Below, in pieces: positions 7,700 through 16,042 of a DNA stretch of 64,000 nt (position 1 is the stretch's first letter; each line of letters starts with the position of its first letter). Source of the DNA: Cryobacterium sp. SO2. Its GTDB lineage: Bacteria > Actinomycetota > Actinomycetes > Actinomycetales > Microbacteriaceae. Made by a program: the position numbers and the translations under genes. The notes under the pieces were generated by a model. It had not been told where the DNA came from and searched no databases. It saw only the letters and a program-made list of their open reading frames with translations. The stretch is from contig NZ_CP117849.1 of the NCBI RefSeq assembly GCF_026151165.2, positions 1,550,001 through 1,614,000 of the forward strand, written 5' to 3'.

Positions 7700-8962
7700 G
7701 TGAACCCGGCGTCCCGGCGCGTCCAGCGCATCTACCTGATCCTCTTGCTCGGCAATACCCTGGCGGCGTCGTTCATCTGGGGCATCAACACGCTGTTCCT
7801 GCTCGACGCCGGGCTGAGCAACTTCGAGGCGTTCGCCGCGAACGGATTCTTCACCGCGGGCATGGTGATCTTCGAGATCCCCACCGGCGTCGTCGCCGAC
7901 ACCGTGGGGCGCAAGGCCTCTTACTTGCTGGGCACGATCACGTTGTCGGTCACCACGGCGCTGTACTGGATGCTCTGGGTGTGGCAGTCGCCGTTCGTCT
8001 GGTGGGCCATCGTCTCGGTGCTGCTCGGGCTGGGTTTCACCTTTTTCTCCGGCGCGGTGGAGGCCTGGCTGGTCGACGCTCTCACCTCCACCGGGTACAC
8101 CGGCAGCCTCGAGGCCGTGTTCGGCCGTGGGCTCGTGGTGACCGGGATCGCCATGTTCGCCGGCTCGGTGCTCGGCGGCGTCATCGCGCAGGCCACCAAT
8201 CTCGGGGTGCCGTTCCTCCTGCGGGCCGGGGTGCTCGTGGTGATGTTCCTGTATGCGTTCATCGTGATGAAAGACCTCGGCTTCACCCCTGACCACTCGC
8301 GGGGCCCGCTCCAGGCGACCCGCCTCGTGCTGTCGGAGTCGGTGGAACACGGGCTGAAGCGGCGGTCGGTGCGTTACATGATCCTCTCCGCACCGTTCGC
8401 CTCCGGGGTGGGGATCTACGCCTTCTACGCTCTGCAGCCCTATCTGCTCGAGCTCTACGGCGATCCGTCGGCCTACTCCATCGCCGGGCTGGCCGCGGCG
8501 ATTCTCTCGCTGGCGCAGGTGGTCGGCGGCGTCCTGGCACCGCGCATCCGCACGCTCTTCGCCAAGCGCACCAGCACCGTGATCGGAGCGTCGCTGCTCA
8601 GCGTGGCGTCGCTCATCGTGCTCGGCCTGACCAACCTGTTCTGGCTCGCCGTGGTCTTCCTGCTGATCTGGGGATTCGTCTTCGCGGTTGCCGAACCGGT
8701 GCGGCAGGCCTACCTCAACGACATGATCCCCTCGAAGCAACGCGCCACGGTGCTCTCCTTCGATTCGCTCTTCGGCAGCCTCGGCGGGGTCTTCATCCAA
8801 CCGGCCCTCGGCCGCGCCGCCGACATCGGCGGTTACGGCACCTCCCTGCTGATCGGCGGTCTGGTGGAGCTCATCGGGGTGCCGATCATGCTCGCCAGCC
8901 GCCGGCAGAACGATCCCGCCGACACCACAACCGTGCGAGCGGATGCCGCCGCCCCGGAGTAG
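7700..8962 (+). CDS. MFS transporter
   Basis: 420 residues with about 12 hydrophobic spans in two bundles. The loop between helices 2 and 3 carries the MFS signature variant GVVADTVGRKASYL (about residues 65-78). The N-terminus MNPASRRVQRIYLILLLGN begins at a GTG with only a weak ribosome-binding site. Typical major facilitator proton-coupled exporter or permease; the sequence is closest in feel to drug-efflux-type MFS, but the substrate cannot be deduced. Confidence 0.88.
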   Translation: MNPASRRVQRIYLILLLGNTLAASFIWGINTLFLLDAGLSNFEAFAANGFFTAGMVIFEIPTGVVADTVGRKASYLLGTITLSVTTALYWMLWVWQSPFVWWAIVSVLLGLGFTFFSGAVEAWLVDALTSTGYTGSLEAVFGRGLVVTGIAMFAGSVLGGVIAQATNLGVPFLLRAGVLVVMFLYAFIVMKDLGFTPDHSRGPLQATRLVLSESVEHGLKRRSVRYMILSAPFASGVGIYAFYALQPYLLELYGDPSAYSIAGLAAAILSLAQVVGGVLAPRIRTLFAKRTSTVIGASLLSVASLIVLGLTNLFWLAVVFLLIWGFVFAVAEPVRQAYLNDMIPSKQRATVLSFDSLFGSLGGVFIQPALGRAADIGGYGTSLLIGGLVELIGVPIMLASRRQNDPADTTTVRADAAAPE

Positions 8963-8999
8963 CCGTGAGCGACCCCGTCTGGTTCGGGAACGTTGAGGC

Positions 9000-9704
9000 T
9001 CAGGGGCGCTGAGGCCGCGCTCGTGACCGCCGCTGAACGGCGAGTTCCCGCTCACCGTTCAGTTTCGCGGCCACGGGCGCCCACAGCACCGCCGCGACGC
9101 CGATGCTGAGCAGGAGGGCGCCGAGGGTGTCGGTGAGCCAGTGCGCTCCCAGGTAGGTGCGGCTGAGCATCATGATCACCGTGTACAGCGTCGCGGCCAG
9201 CCACACCCAGACCCGCGGAAACAGGATCGCCAGAACCGCCGCCGTGGCCGCTGCGTTGGCGACATGCCCGGACGGGAACGACCCGAAGTCGAGGTTGGTC
9301 AGGATGTTCTCTGGACGTGCCCGACCGAACAGGTGCTTGAGCAGCTGGGTGAGCGCACCGGTGACCACGCTCACCGCCAGGAAGTACCCGGCTGCCCACG
9401 GGCGCCGCAGCCACAGCAGCCCGGCGATGATCGCGGCCGGCAGCACGATGGTCGCGACCAGGCCGCCGCCGAGGGTGTCCATCACGAGGGCCAGGACATC
9501 CCAAATCGGCGCCCGATTCGCGCGCAGATCGTTGAACCACTGGGTGTCGACGGGCAGGGGCAGCCCCTGGTCGCGCACCACGATGAGCATCCCCAGGCCC
9601 ACGGCGAGGCCCAGCGCGATGAGCCCGCTCAGCAGCGGCCACCACTGCGAGACGCGTTTCGCCCGCGGCTGTGCCGCTCCTTCCGGGTGTTTCGGCGACT
9701 CCAT
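9000..9704 (-). CDS. PAP2-family membrane phosphatase
   Basis: 234 residues, about six membrane helices. All three PAP2 motifs are present: KHLFGRARP (about residues 114-122), SFPSGH (about 133-138) and SRTYLGAHWLTD (about 181-192), giving the catalytic His pair. Likely dephosphorylates a lipid phosphate such as phosphatidate or undecaprenyl diphosphate at the outer membrane face. Convergent with the MFS gene (37 bp apart). Confidence 0.92.
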   Translation of the reverse strand: MESPKHPEGAAQPRAKRVSQWWPLLSGLIALGLAVGLGMLIVVRDQGLPLPVDTQWFNDLRANRAPIWDVLALVMDTLGGGLVATIVLPAAIIAGLLWLRRPWAAGYFLAVSVVTGALTQLLKHLFGRARPENILTNLDFGSFPSGHVANAAATAAVLAILFPRVWVWLAATLYTVIMMLSRTYLGAHWLTDTLGALLLSIGVAAVLWAPVAAKLNGERELAVQRRSRARPQRP

Positions 9705-9930
9705 CCGGCCAATGTTACGGGCTGGGGTTGGGGGCTCTGCGGGAGCTCGTCACGCCGTGGTGTTCTCGTTGACCACTCGGAGCCCGGTGAGTCGCGGCGT
9801 CCGGCGGAGACAGGCCCTGTAGGGACCTCGTCTGCCGGTGCTCCGGGCGCCCGGCCGGGGCCGGCGAGCCGGAATCGTGACGTCACCGACCGTTCACCCG
9901 GGCGCCATCGGTGGCCGGGACACTGTGCGC

Positions 9931-10509
9931 ATGAACCCCCGCACGTCGCCCGACCTCGTCGCCCTTGAGCTTCGACTTCTCTCCGCGCTGGATGCGGTGG
10001 CCCGCGACGCTGTGGGCTGCACCCTGGGGGAGCTGGACTACCCCGTGGCGGCCGCACCCACCGGATCTGCCCTGGTCCAGTCCTACCTGCTGCGTGCTCC
10101 CGAGAGCTCCTGGGCGCTCTGGCACAACGGCGCACCCGCCGGGGTGTTCGCAGTGGTGCCGTACCTCGAGCTGGCCGGTGCCCACCAGACCTCCACCTAT
10201 CTGGCGCCCGGCGCGCGGGGCTCCGGCCTCAACGCGGCCGTGAAAAGAGCCGCGATCGTGGCGGCGCGCGCCAGCTCGCTGTCGCTCTACTCGTCGGTGC
10301 ATCACGCCAACGCACGGTCGGTGGCGGCGACCCGCCGGCTGTTCACGGCGATCGACCCGACGAAGGTGTTCGAGCACACCGCCGGGCGGCTGGCCTGGCG
10401 CTTTGATCTGAGCGACCCGTGGGCCCGGCTGGCGGATGGGCCGGTGCACGCCGACCTGGTGGACACGCTTGTCGGCGCATTCCGGCACCCGGCCCGCCAG
10501 GCCGCCTGA
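9931..10509 (+). CDS. GNAT-like N-acetyltransferase
   Basis: 192 residues from the ATG at 9931; an upstream in-frame start at 9838 has no family resemblance. The region APGARGSGLNAAVKRAAIVAARA (about 90-112) corresponds to the acetyl-CoA pyrophosphate loop of GNAT folds (variant of Gln/Arg-x-x-Gly-x-Gly/Ala), and YSSVHHANARSVAATRRL to the C-terminal Asn motif. The substrate is unknown. There is no clear Shine-Dalgarno, so translation may be leaderless. It precedes the MMPL transporter by 84 bp. Confidence 0.7.
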   Translation: MNPRTSPDLVALELRLLSALDAVARDAVGCTLGELDYPVAAAPTGSALVQSYLLRAPESSWALWHNGAPAGVFAVVPYLELAGAHQTSTYLAPGARGSGLNAAVKRAAIVAARASSLSLYSSVHHANARSVAATRRLFTAIDPTKVFEHTAGRLAWRFDLSDPWARLADGPVHADLVDTLVGAFRHPARQAA

Positions 10510-10593
10510 GCGCCTCCGCGGGTTGCCGGGCAGGCCGGACGCGCGTACCGTCACCAGCGGCATCCATCAGGCCGGTCGGGAGAGACCGTCGAC

Positions 10594-12729
10594 ATGCACA
10601 CGTTGCTCGAACGCTACGGAGTCTTCGCGGCCACACATGCCTGGCGGGTCGTGGTGCTGTTTCTCGCGGCCGTCGCCCTCGTCGCCGGGTTCGGCCTGGG
10701 CATCGGCCAGACCACCGATGACACCGTCACACTGCCGAACAGTGAGAGCACCTCGGCCCAGAACCTGCTCAACTCGGCGTTTCCGAAGAGCGCCAAGGGC
10801 TCGGGCACGATCGTGCTCTCCGGCGACGCCGGAGCGTTCTCCTCGGCAGACGGCACTGCGGCCCTGCAGACCCTGGCCGCCAGCATCGCCGACGACAAAC
10901 ACGTGACCCAGGCGGTGCTGCTGCCCACCGCCATCAGCTCCGACGGCAGCGTGGCCTACATCAGCGTGTCGTTCGACGTGGCGACCCGGGAGGTCACCCC
11001 CGCCATCGCGCAGCCGGTGCTGGACACCGCCACCCAGGGCGCCCCGTCGGGCTCGACGGTGCTGCCCGGCGGGCAGATCGCCACGACCCTCGCCGCCGAA
11101 CCCACTCACGGCGCCGAACTGGTGGGCCTCATCGCCGCGGCGATCATTCTGCTGGTCTCGCTCGGCACGGCCGTGGCCATGGCCCTGCCGATCCTCTCCG
11201 CCCTGCTCGGCCTGGTGTTCGGGCTCGGCGCGATCGCCCTGCTCAGCCTGCTGGATGCGATCCCCTCGGTGTCCGGCACCATCGCCGCGATGCTCAGCCT
11301 CGGTGTGGGCATCGACTACTCCCTCTTCCTGATCACCAAGTACCGGTCGGTGCGCAGCACGGGTGCTCCCGTTTCCGTCGCGGCCGGCCGGGCCATGGCC
11401 AGCTCAGGATCCGCCATCGTATTCGCCGGGGTGACCGTGATGGTCGCCCTGGCCGGCCTCGTGCTGGCGGGAGTGCCGTACCTCAACTCGCTGGCCTGGG
11501 TGGCCGCGACCGGGGTGGCCTGCGCCATGCTCACCTGCCTGATCCTGCTGCCCGCCGTGCTCGGGCTGCTCGGCGACGGCATCGAACGCCTGGCACTGCC
11601 CCGCCGCACCGCGCCGGGGGAGAAACCCGGCCTGTGGCAGCGGATCGGCGCGGCCACCTCCACACGGCCCTGGCTCTCCCTGGCGGGCAGTGTCGTGGTG
11701 CTCGCGGCGCTGGCCTTTCCCGTCACCGCCCTGCAACTGGGCCAGACCGATGACGGCAACGATCCCACCAGCCAGGTCACCCGGCAGAGCTACGACGTGC
11801 TCAGCGATGCGTTCGGTGCCGGGGTGAACGGTCCGCTGCTCGTGATCGCCGCCCTGCCCACACCGGAGCCGGCCGGCCAATCGGTGCCGGCCGACCCCGC
11901 CCTTGCCGCCCTGACCACGGCGCTGGGTTCCACGAAGGGTGTCGCCAGCGTGGTCGGGCCCACGGTGAGCGACGACGGCACCGCCGCACAGTGGTCGGTG
12001 ATCCCCAGCACGGGCCCGAGCGACCCGAAAACCGCCACGCTCGTGCAAACCCTGCGCAACACCGTCATTCCCGGTGCGCAGGGCGACCTGGATCCGCTCG
12101 TCGGCGGGCAGACGGCGGCGAAGGCCGACTTCGCCGGCATCATCGACTCGAGCCTGCTCACGGTGATCGTCGCCGTGATCGCAGCGAGCGCCGTGTTGTT
12201 GTTCTTCGCGTTCCGCTCTGTAGCCATCCCGCTCACCGCCGCGGCCATGAACGTGGTCTCGATCCTCGTGGCCTACGGGGTGCTCGTGTTCGTGTTCCAG
12301 GAGGGCAACGGCATCGGGCTCACCGGCCTCGACGCCCCCGTGCCGATTGAGGCGTATGTGCCGCTGCTGCTCTTCGCCGTGCTCTTCGGGCTGTCGATGG
12401 ACTACGAGGTGTTCCTGCTCAGCGCCATCCAGGAGTCCTGGCACATCTTCGCCGACAACCGCCGCGCCGTGGTGCACGGCATCGGAAGCACCGGCCGGGT
12501 GATCACCTCCGCGGCGCTGATCATGGTGAGCGTGTTCATCTCGTTCGTACCCAACCCCGACCCTGTCGTCAAGATGTTCGGCGTGGGCCTGGCCGTGGCC
12601 GTGCTCGTCGACGCGACCCTCGTGCGCGGTCTGCTCGTTCCCGCCGTGATGTCGCTGCTGGGCCGGGCCAATTGGTGGCTGCCGCGCTGGCTAGATAAAC
12701 GGATGCCGCACCTCACCATCGAAGGCTGA
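10594..12729 (+). CDS. MMPL family RND-type transporter
   Basis: 711 residues. The architecture is one N-terminal helix, an extracytoplasmic domain (about 45-175), helices 2-6 (about 178-365 with GVGIDYSLFLITKYR), a second soluble domain (about 395-530), and helices 8-12 with GLSMDYEVFLLSAIQE near 595. The paired Asp-Tyr motifs in helices 4 and 10 are the proton-relay residues of MMPL/RND exporters. It probably exports a lipid or hydrophobic compound. Single-gene unit with GGGAGAG about 9 bp upstream of the ATG. Confidence 0.92.
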   Translation: MHTLLERYGVFAATHAWRVVVLFLAAVALVAGFGLGIGQTTDDTVTLPNSESTSAQNLLNSAFPKSAKGSGTIVLSGDAGAFSSADGTAALQTLAASIADDKHVTQAVLLPTAISSDGSVAYISVSFDVATREVTPAIAQPVLDTATQGAPSGSTVLPGGQIATTLAAEPTHGAELVGLIAAAIILLVSLGTAVAMALPILSALLGLVFGLGAIALLSLLDAIPSVSGTIAAMLSLGVGIDYSLFLITKYRSVRSTGAPVSVAAGRAMASSGSAIVFAGVTVMVALAGLVLAGVPYLNSLAWVAATGVACAMLTCLILLPAVLGLLGDGIERLALPRRTAPGEKPGLWQRIGAATSTRPWLSLAGSVVVLAALAFPVTALQLGQTDDGNDPTSQVTRQSYDVLSDAFGAGVNGPLLVIAALPTPEPAGQSVPADPALAALTTALGSTKGVASVVGPTVSDDGTAAQWSVIPSTGPSDPKTATLVQTLRNTVIPGAQGDLDPLVGGQTAAKADFAGIIDSSLLTVIVAVIAASAVLLFFAFRSVAIPLTAAAMNVVSILVAYGVLVFVFQEGNGIGLTGLDAPVPIEAYVPLLLFAVLFGLSMDYEVFLLSAIQESWHIFADNRRAVVHGIGSTGRVITSAALIMVSVFISFVPNPDPVVKMFGVGLAVAVLVDATLVRGLLVPAVMSLLGRANWWLPRWLDKRMPHLTIEG

Positions 12730-12753
12730 GCACCGAACGGGCACCACAGGAAC

Positions 12754-12768
12754 TTTATCAATGATAAA
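12754..12768. promoter_or_regulatory. Operator-like palindrome upstream of the Gfo/Idh/MocA gene
   Basis: TTTATCAATGATAAA is a perfect 7-bp inverted repeat around one base, in AT-rich surroundings unlike the rest of the window. Nine bases (TTATCAATG) recur between the tetR gene and the HbpS-like gene at 14521-14529. The natural reading is a binding site for the TetR protein encoded at 13885-14478; this is inference. Confidence 0.6.
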
Positions 12769-12821
12769 TTTCAGGGATCACGAACGCTCTGCTGTAGCCG
12801 TGCCCTGAAAGGTAGAAATCG

Positions 12822-13853
12822 ATGTTGCCGTCTTCTTTCCCCGAACCCGACCTGTTCTCGCCCGGTACCGGCGAGCCTGCGCTGCGCTGGGGCGTGCTCG
12901 CTCCCGGCCGGATTGCGGGTGCCTTCGTGGGGGCGATGCATCGGAACACCACCCAGCGGGTCACCGCCGTGGCCTCCAGGTCGCTCGAACGGGCGGAGCT
13001 CTTCGCCCGCGAGCACGGCGCGGACACCGCCTACGGCTCCTACGAGGAACTCGTCGCCGACCCGTCGATCGACGTGGTCTACGTGGCCTCGCCCCAGAGC
13101 GAGCACCTCAAGTTGGGCCTGCTGGCGATCAACGCCGGCAAGCACGTGCTGATCGAGAAGCCGATGGCCACCACCGCAGCCGACGCCCAGTTGCTCGTCG
13201 ACGCCGCGGCATCCGCCGGCACCCTGCTGATGGAAGCGATGTGGTCGCGCTACCTGCCCCAGGCGTCGGTCATCACCACGCTCATCGCCGACGGGGTCCT
13301 GGGCGATCTTCGCGCGGTGCACGCCGACTTCGGTCAGGCGAAGGCCGGCAACCCCGAACACCGCTTGTTTCGCAAGGAACTGGGCGGGGGAGCCCTGCTC
13401 GACCTCGGCATCTACCCGGTGCAGCTGGCGTCCATGGTGCTCGGCGCCCCTCGCACGATCACCGCGGTCGGAGCGATCGGCGAGACCGGGGTCGATCTCT
13501 ACTCCACTCTGGTGCTCGGCTACGACGGGCCCGCGCAGTCGACGCTGTCCACCTCGCTGCTGGCGCGCACACCGTCGGTGGCGGCGATCATGGGAACCGA
13601 GGCGCGCATCGAGCTGGGATCACCGTTCCACGTGCCCACCACCCTCGTCCTCGCCGACAACGAGTTCCTCGGCCCGACCCTCACCTGGGCGGACCCCACC
13701 GGGCTGGCGCTGCTCGAGGGGCTCTCCTGGGAAGCCACCGCCCTCGCGACCTTCGTGGGGGAGGGGCGCACCGAATCACCCCTGCACAACCTGGACGAGA
13801 CGGTGTCCGTCCTGGCGACCCTCGACGAGGCACTCCGGCAGATCGCGGCGTGA
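12822..13853 (+). CDS. Gfo/Idh/MocA family oxidoreductase
   Basis: 343 residues; AAAGG sits about 10 bp upstream of the ATG. The N-terminal Rossmann domain starts with LRWGVLAPGRIAGAFV (about 22-37), and the family signature EKPMATT (about 111-117) follows a GKHVLI strand. The C-terminal alpha/beta domain includes GGGALLDLGIYPVQLA near 188, containing the active-site Asp and Tyr. It is an NAD(P)-dependent sugar or inositol dehydrogenase. An AT-rich palindrome upstream and the adjacent tetR gene suggest common control with the GH30 operon. Confidence 0.92.
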   Translation: MLPSSFPEPDLFSPGTGEPALRWGVLAPGRIAGAFVGAMHRNTTQRVTAVASRSLERAELFAREHGADTAYGSYEELVADPSIDVVYVASPQSEHLKLGLLAINAGKHVLIEKPMATTAADAQLLVDAAASAGTLLMEAMWSRYLPQASVITTLIADGVLGDLRAVHADFGQAKAGNPEHRLFRKELGGGALLDLGIYPVQLASMVLGAPRTITAVGAIGETGVDLYSTLVLGYDGPAQSTLSTSLLARTPSVAAIMGTEARIELGSPFHVPTTLVLADNEFLGPTLTWADPTGLALLEGLSWEATALATFVGEGRTESPLHNLDETVSVLATLDEALRQIAA

Positions 13854-13884
13854 TCCGGTCTGCTCCAGGTCAGAAGGCTGCCGG

Positions 13885-14478
13885 CTAGACGGCGGGCGGT
13901 TGGCTGCGCAGGTGGTCGATCACGGATTCCAGGTCGGCCGGGGCGTCGATGGCCGGGTTCATCAGGGCCTGCAGCTGCACACCGTCGGCCACGGCGATGA
14001 GCATCCGGGCGGCCCGGTCGGGGTCTACCTCGGCCGGGATCCGCCCGGCCGCCTGCTCGAACCGCACGGCGGCGCTCAGGATGCCGCGCACCCTGTCGAA
14101 GCGGTCCCGGAAGAAGCCATGGGCGGGATGGGTCGCATCCACCGCCTCGGCGGCGAAGATCAGGTATAGGTGCACCAGTCCGGGGATCTCGAGGTTGCGG
14201 CGGATGATCGCCGTGTAGTTGTCGAGGGTCTCACCGGGCAGGAAGTCCCCGCCGATCGACTCCAGCGCGTTGTCGTCCCAGCGGGCGATGACGTTCTGGA
14301 TCAGGTCTTCGCGGCTGTCGAAGTAATACAGGATGTGGGCGGGCTCCACCTCGAGTTCCCGCCCGATCGCGCGCAGCGAGGTGCCCTGGAAGCCATCGCG
14401 CGAGAGCACCTCGGTGGCTGTCTGCAGGATCGCCTCGCGGCGGGCGGCGCCCTTGGGAAAACGACCTGTGCGTGCCAT
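13885..14478 (-). CDS. TetR/AcrR family transcriptional regulator
   Basis: 197 residues. The N-terminal helix-turn-helix spans about residues 12-58: ARREAILQTATEVLSRDGFQ, TSLRAIGRELEVEPAHILYYF. The rest is the helical ligand-binding and dimerisation domain. It is divergent from the HbpS-like gene and convergent with the Gfo/Idh/MocA gene. Related AT-rich sites lie in both promoter regions it could control, which makes it the likely repressor of this carbohydrate locus. The ligand is unknown. Confidence 0.92.
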   Translation of the reverse strand: MARTGRFPKGAARREAILQTATEVLSRDGFQGTSLRAIGRELEVEPAHILYYFDSREDLIQNVIARWDDNALESIGGDFLPGETLDNYTAIIRRNLEIPGLVHLYLIFAAEAVDATHPAHGFFRDRFDRVRGILSAAVRFEQAAGRIPAEVDPDRAARMLIAVADGVQLQALMNPAIDAPADLESVIDHLRSQPPAV

Positions 14479-14517
14479 GCGGCCAGCCTAGCGGCCGGCC
14501 GCGTTGCCGGCCGGTCG

Positions 14518-14535
14518 AACTTATCAATGTAAAAA
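14518..14535. promoter_or_regulatory. Operator-like site between tetR and the HbpS-like gene
   Basis: AACTTATCAATGTAAAAA shares TTATCAATG with the palindrome at 12754-12768 but is less symmetric. It lies in the divergent promoter region of tetR and the downstream operon, the usual place for a TetR operator. Inferred role: autoregulation and control of the operon starting at 14623. Confidence 0.5.
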
Positions 14536-14622
14536 ACTCACTTGCACCGCCCAGCCGGCACCGATAACGTGCTCGGTAGTGCGGCGCCGCTGCCGACACG
14601 ACAACGAAGACGGATGTACCCC

Positions 14623-15105
14623 ATGTCGATCACCCCAGACCCCGCCGCCCAGGCCCTCCTGCCCCTGCTGGAGGAGCAGAATTCGCGCATCAGTTTCCCC
14701 TCCTTCGACTACGACGACGCCTACAAGCTCGGCAGCGCGATCATGGCGCGGGCGGCCGCCGACGATCTCAAGATCACGGTAGCGATGTCGTTCGGCCAGC
14801 AGCGGGTGTTCCACGCCGCACGGCCGGGCACCACCGCCGACAACGACGAGTGGCTGGCCAAGAAGTTCCGCGTGGTCGCCCGGTACAACGCGCCGTCGTT
14901 CCTGATCAGCACCAAATACCGGGCGCGAGGGCTCGACTTCAACCAGGCCACCGGACTGCCCATCTCGGAGTACGTGGCCGCCGGAGGTGCCTTCCCGCTG
15001 CGCGTGAACGGGTCCATCATCGGGGCCGTCGGGGTGTCCGGCCTGGTCGAGAACCTCGACCACGATCTGGTCGTCTGGGCGCTCGAGGCCGCACGGGGAC
15101 TCTGA
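14623..15105 (+). CDS. Heme-degrading domain/UPF0303 family protein (HbpS/GlcG-like)
   Basis: 160 residues from the ATG at 14623 (GACGGA about 10 bp upstream; the ATG at 14614 is a close alternative). The GLDFNQATGLPISEYVAAGGAFPLR and GAVGVSGL segments (about residues 105-150) fit the HbpS/GlcG fold, annotated as heme-degrading or small-molecule binding. There is no signal peptide. First gene of an apparent operon with the beta-propeller (1-bp gap) and GH30 genes, so a role in handling a sugar catabolite is as likely as heme binding. Confidence 0.75.
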   Translation: MSITPDPAAQALLPLLEEQNSRISFPSFDYDDAYKLGSAIMARAAADDLKITVAMSFGQQRVFHAARPGTTADNDEWLAKKFRVVARYNAPSFLISTKYRARGLDFNQATGLPISEYVAAGGAFPLRVNGSIIGAVGVSGLVENLDHDLVVWALEAARGL

Positions 15106-15106
15106 G

Positions 15107-16015
15107 ATGGACTCCCGTCGGCTCCGGCCCGGCCAGACCAGCCGGGTGCACATCGGCTACCGCGACGGCCGTGACCCCGAGGTCGTCTTCGAGACCGACA
15201 GCATCCTGATCGAGGCTCCCAACTGGACCCTGGACGGCGCCGACCTCATCGTCAACGGCGACGGACTGCTCTGGTCCCTCCCCGCCGACGGCAGCGGGGG
15301 ACTGGCACCGATCGCGCTCGAGGGCGTTCCGGCGCTCAACAACGACCACGTGCTCGCGCCGGACGGCGAGCACATCTTCGTCTCGGCCAACGACTGGCAC
15401 ATCTACCGGGCGTCCCTGGCGGGCGGCCCCACCCGGCGCATCACCAACCCCGGCGACCGCATGCACTTCCTGCACGGCGTGAGCCCCGACGGACACACTC
15501 TCGCCTACATCGGCCTGGAGCCGGGTGGGGCGGATGTCTGGGCCAGCGGCAATGTGTTCAGCATCCCGGCCGACGGCGGCGCCGACCGGCAGCTGACCCA
15601 CGACAGCCGCCCCGCCGACGGCTGCGAGTACTCGCCGGACGGCGCCTGGATCTACTTCAACACCGAGGCCTTCGAGGCAGCGGCAGGTCATGCCCAGATC
15701 GCCCGGATGCGCCCGGACGGCACGGGTGTGGAGCAGCTGACCGTTGACGACCGGGTGAACTGGTTCCCGCACCTGTCGCCGGATGGCGCGAGCGCGGTCT
15801 ACCTCTCGTTCCCCGCCGGCACCGAGGGGCACCCGGCCGACCTCTGGGTCGATCTGATGCTGGTCGACGGCACGGACTGGACGCATCCGCGTACCGTGCA
15901 GCGGCTCTTCGGCGGGCAGGGAACCCTCAACGTCAACAGCTGGGCTCCCGACAGCGAACGCTTCGCCTACATCAGCTACCCGGTCGCCGACGAGCACGGC
16001 ACCCCCACCCCCTGA
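15107..16015 (+). CDS. Cytosolic TolB-like (PD40) beta-propeller protein
   Basis: 302 residues beginning one base after the preceding stop. At least five WD40-like PD40 blades with the Pro-Asp-Gly core are visible: APDGEHIFVSA, SPDGHTLAYIG, SPDGAWIYFN, SPDGASAVYLSF and APDSERFAYISY. The absence of a signal peptide makes a classical Tol role impossible; similar proteins are found in sugar-catabolic clusters (oligogalacturonide-lyase-like propellers). Flanked by an HbpS-like and a GH30 gene in the same orientation, hence probably the same pathway. Enzymatic activity is unproven. Confidence 0.75.
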   Translation: MDSRRLRPGQTSRVHIGYRDGRDPEVVFETDSILIEAPNWTLDGADLIVNGDGLLWSLPADGSGGLAPIALEGVPALNNDHVLAPDGEHIFVSANDWHIYRASLAGGPTRRITNPGDRMHFLHGVSPDGHTLAYIGLEPGGADVWASGNVFSIPADGGADRQLTHDSRPADGCEYSPDGAWIYFNTEAFEAAAGHAQIARMRPDGTGVEQLTVDDRVNWFPHLSPDGASAVYLSFPAGTEGHPADLWVDLMLVDGTDWTHPRTVQRLFGGQGTLNVNSWAPDSERFAYISYPVADEHGTPTP

Positions 16016-16042
16016 CCACCACCCTGACATCGAAGGAACACG

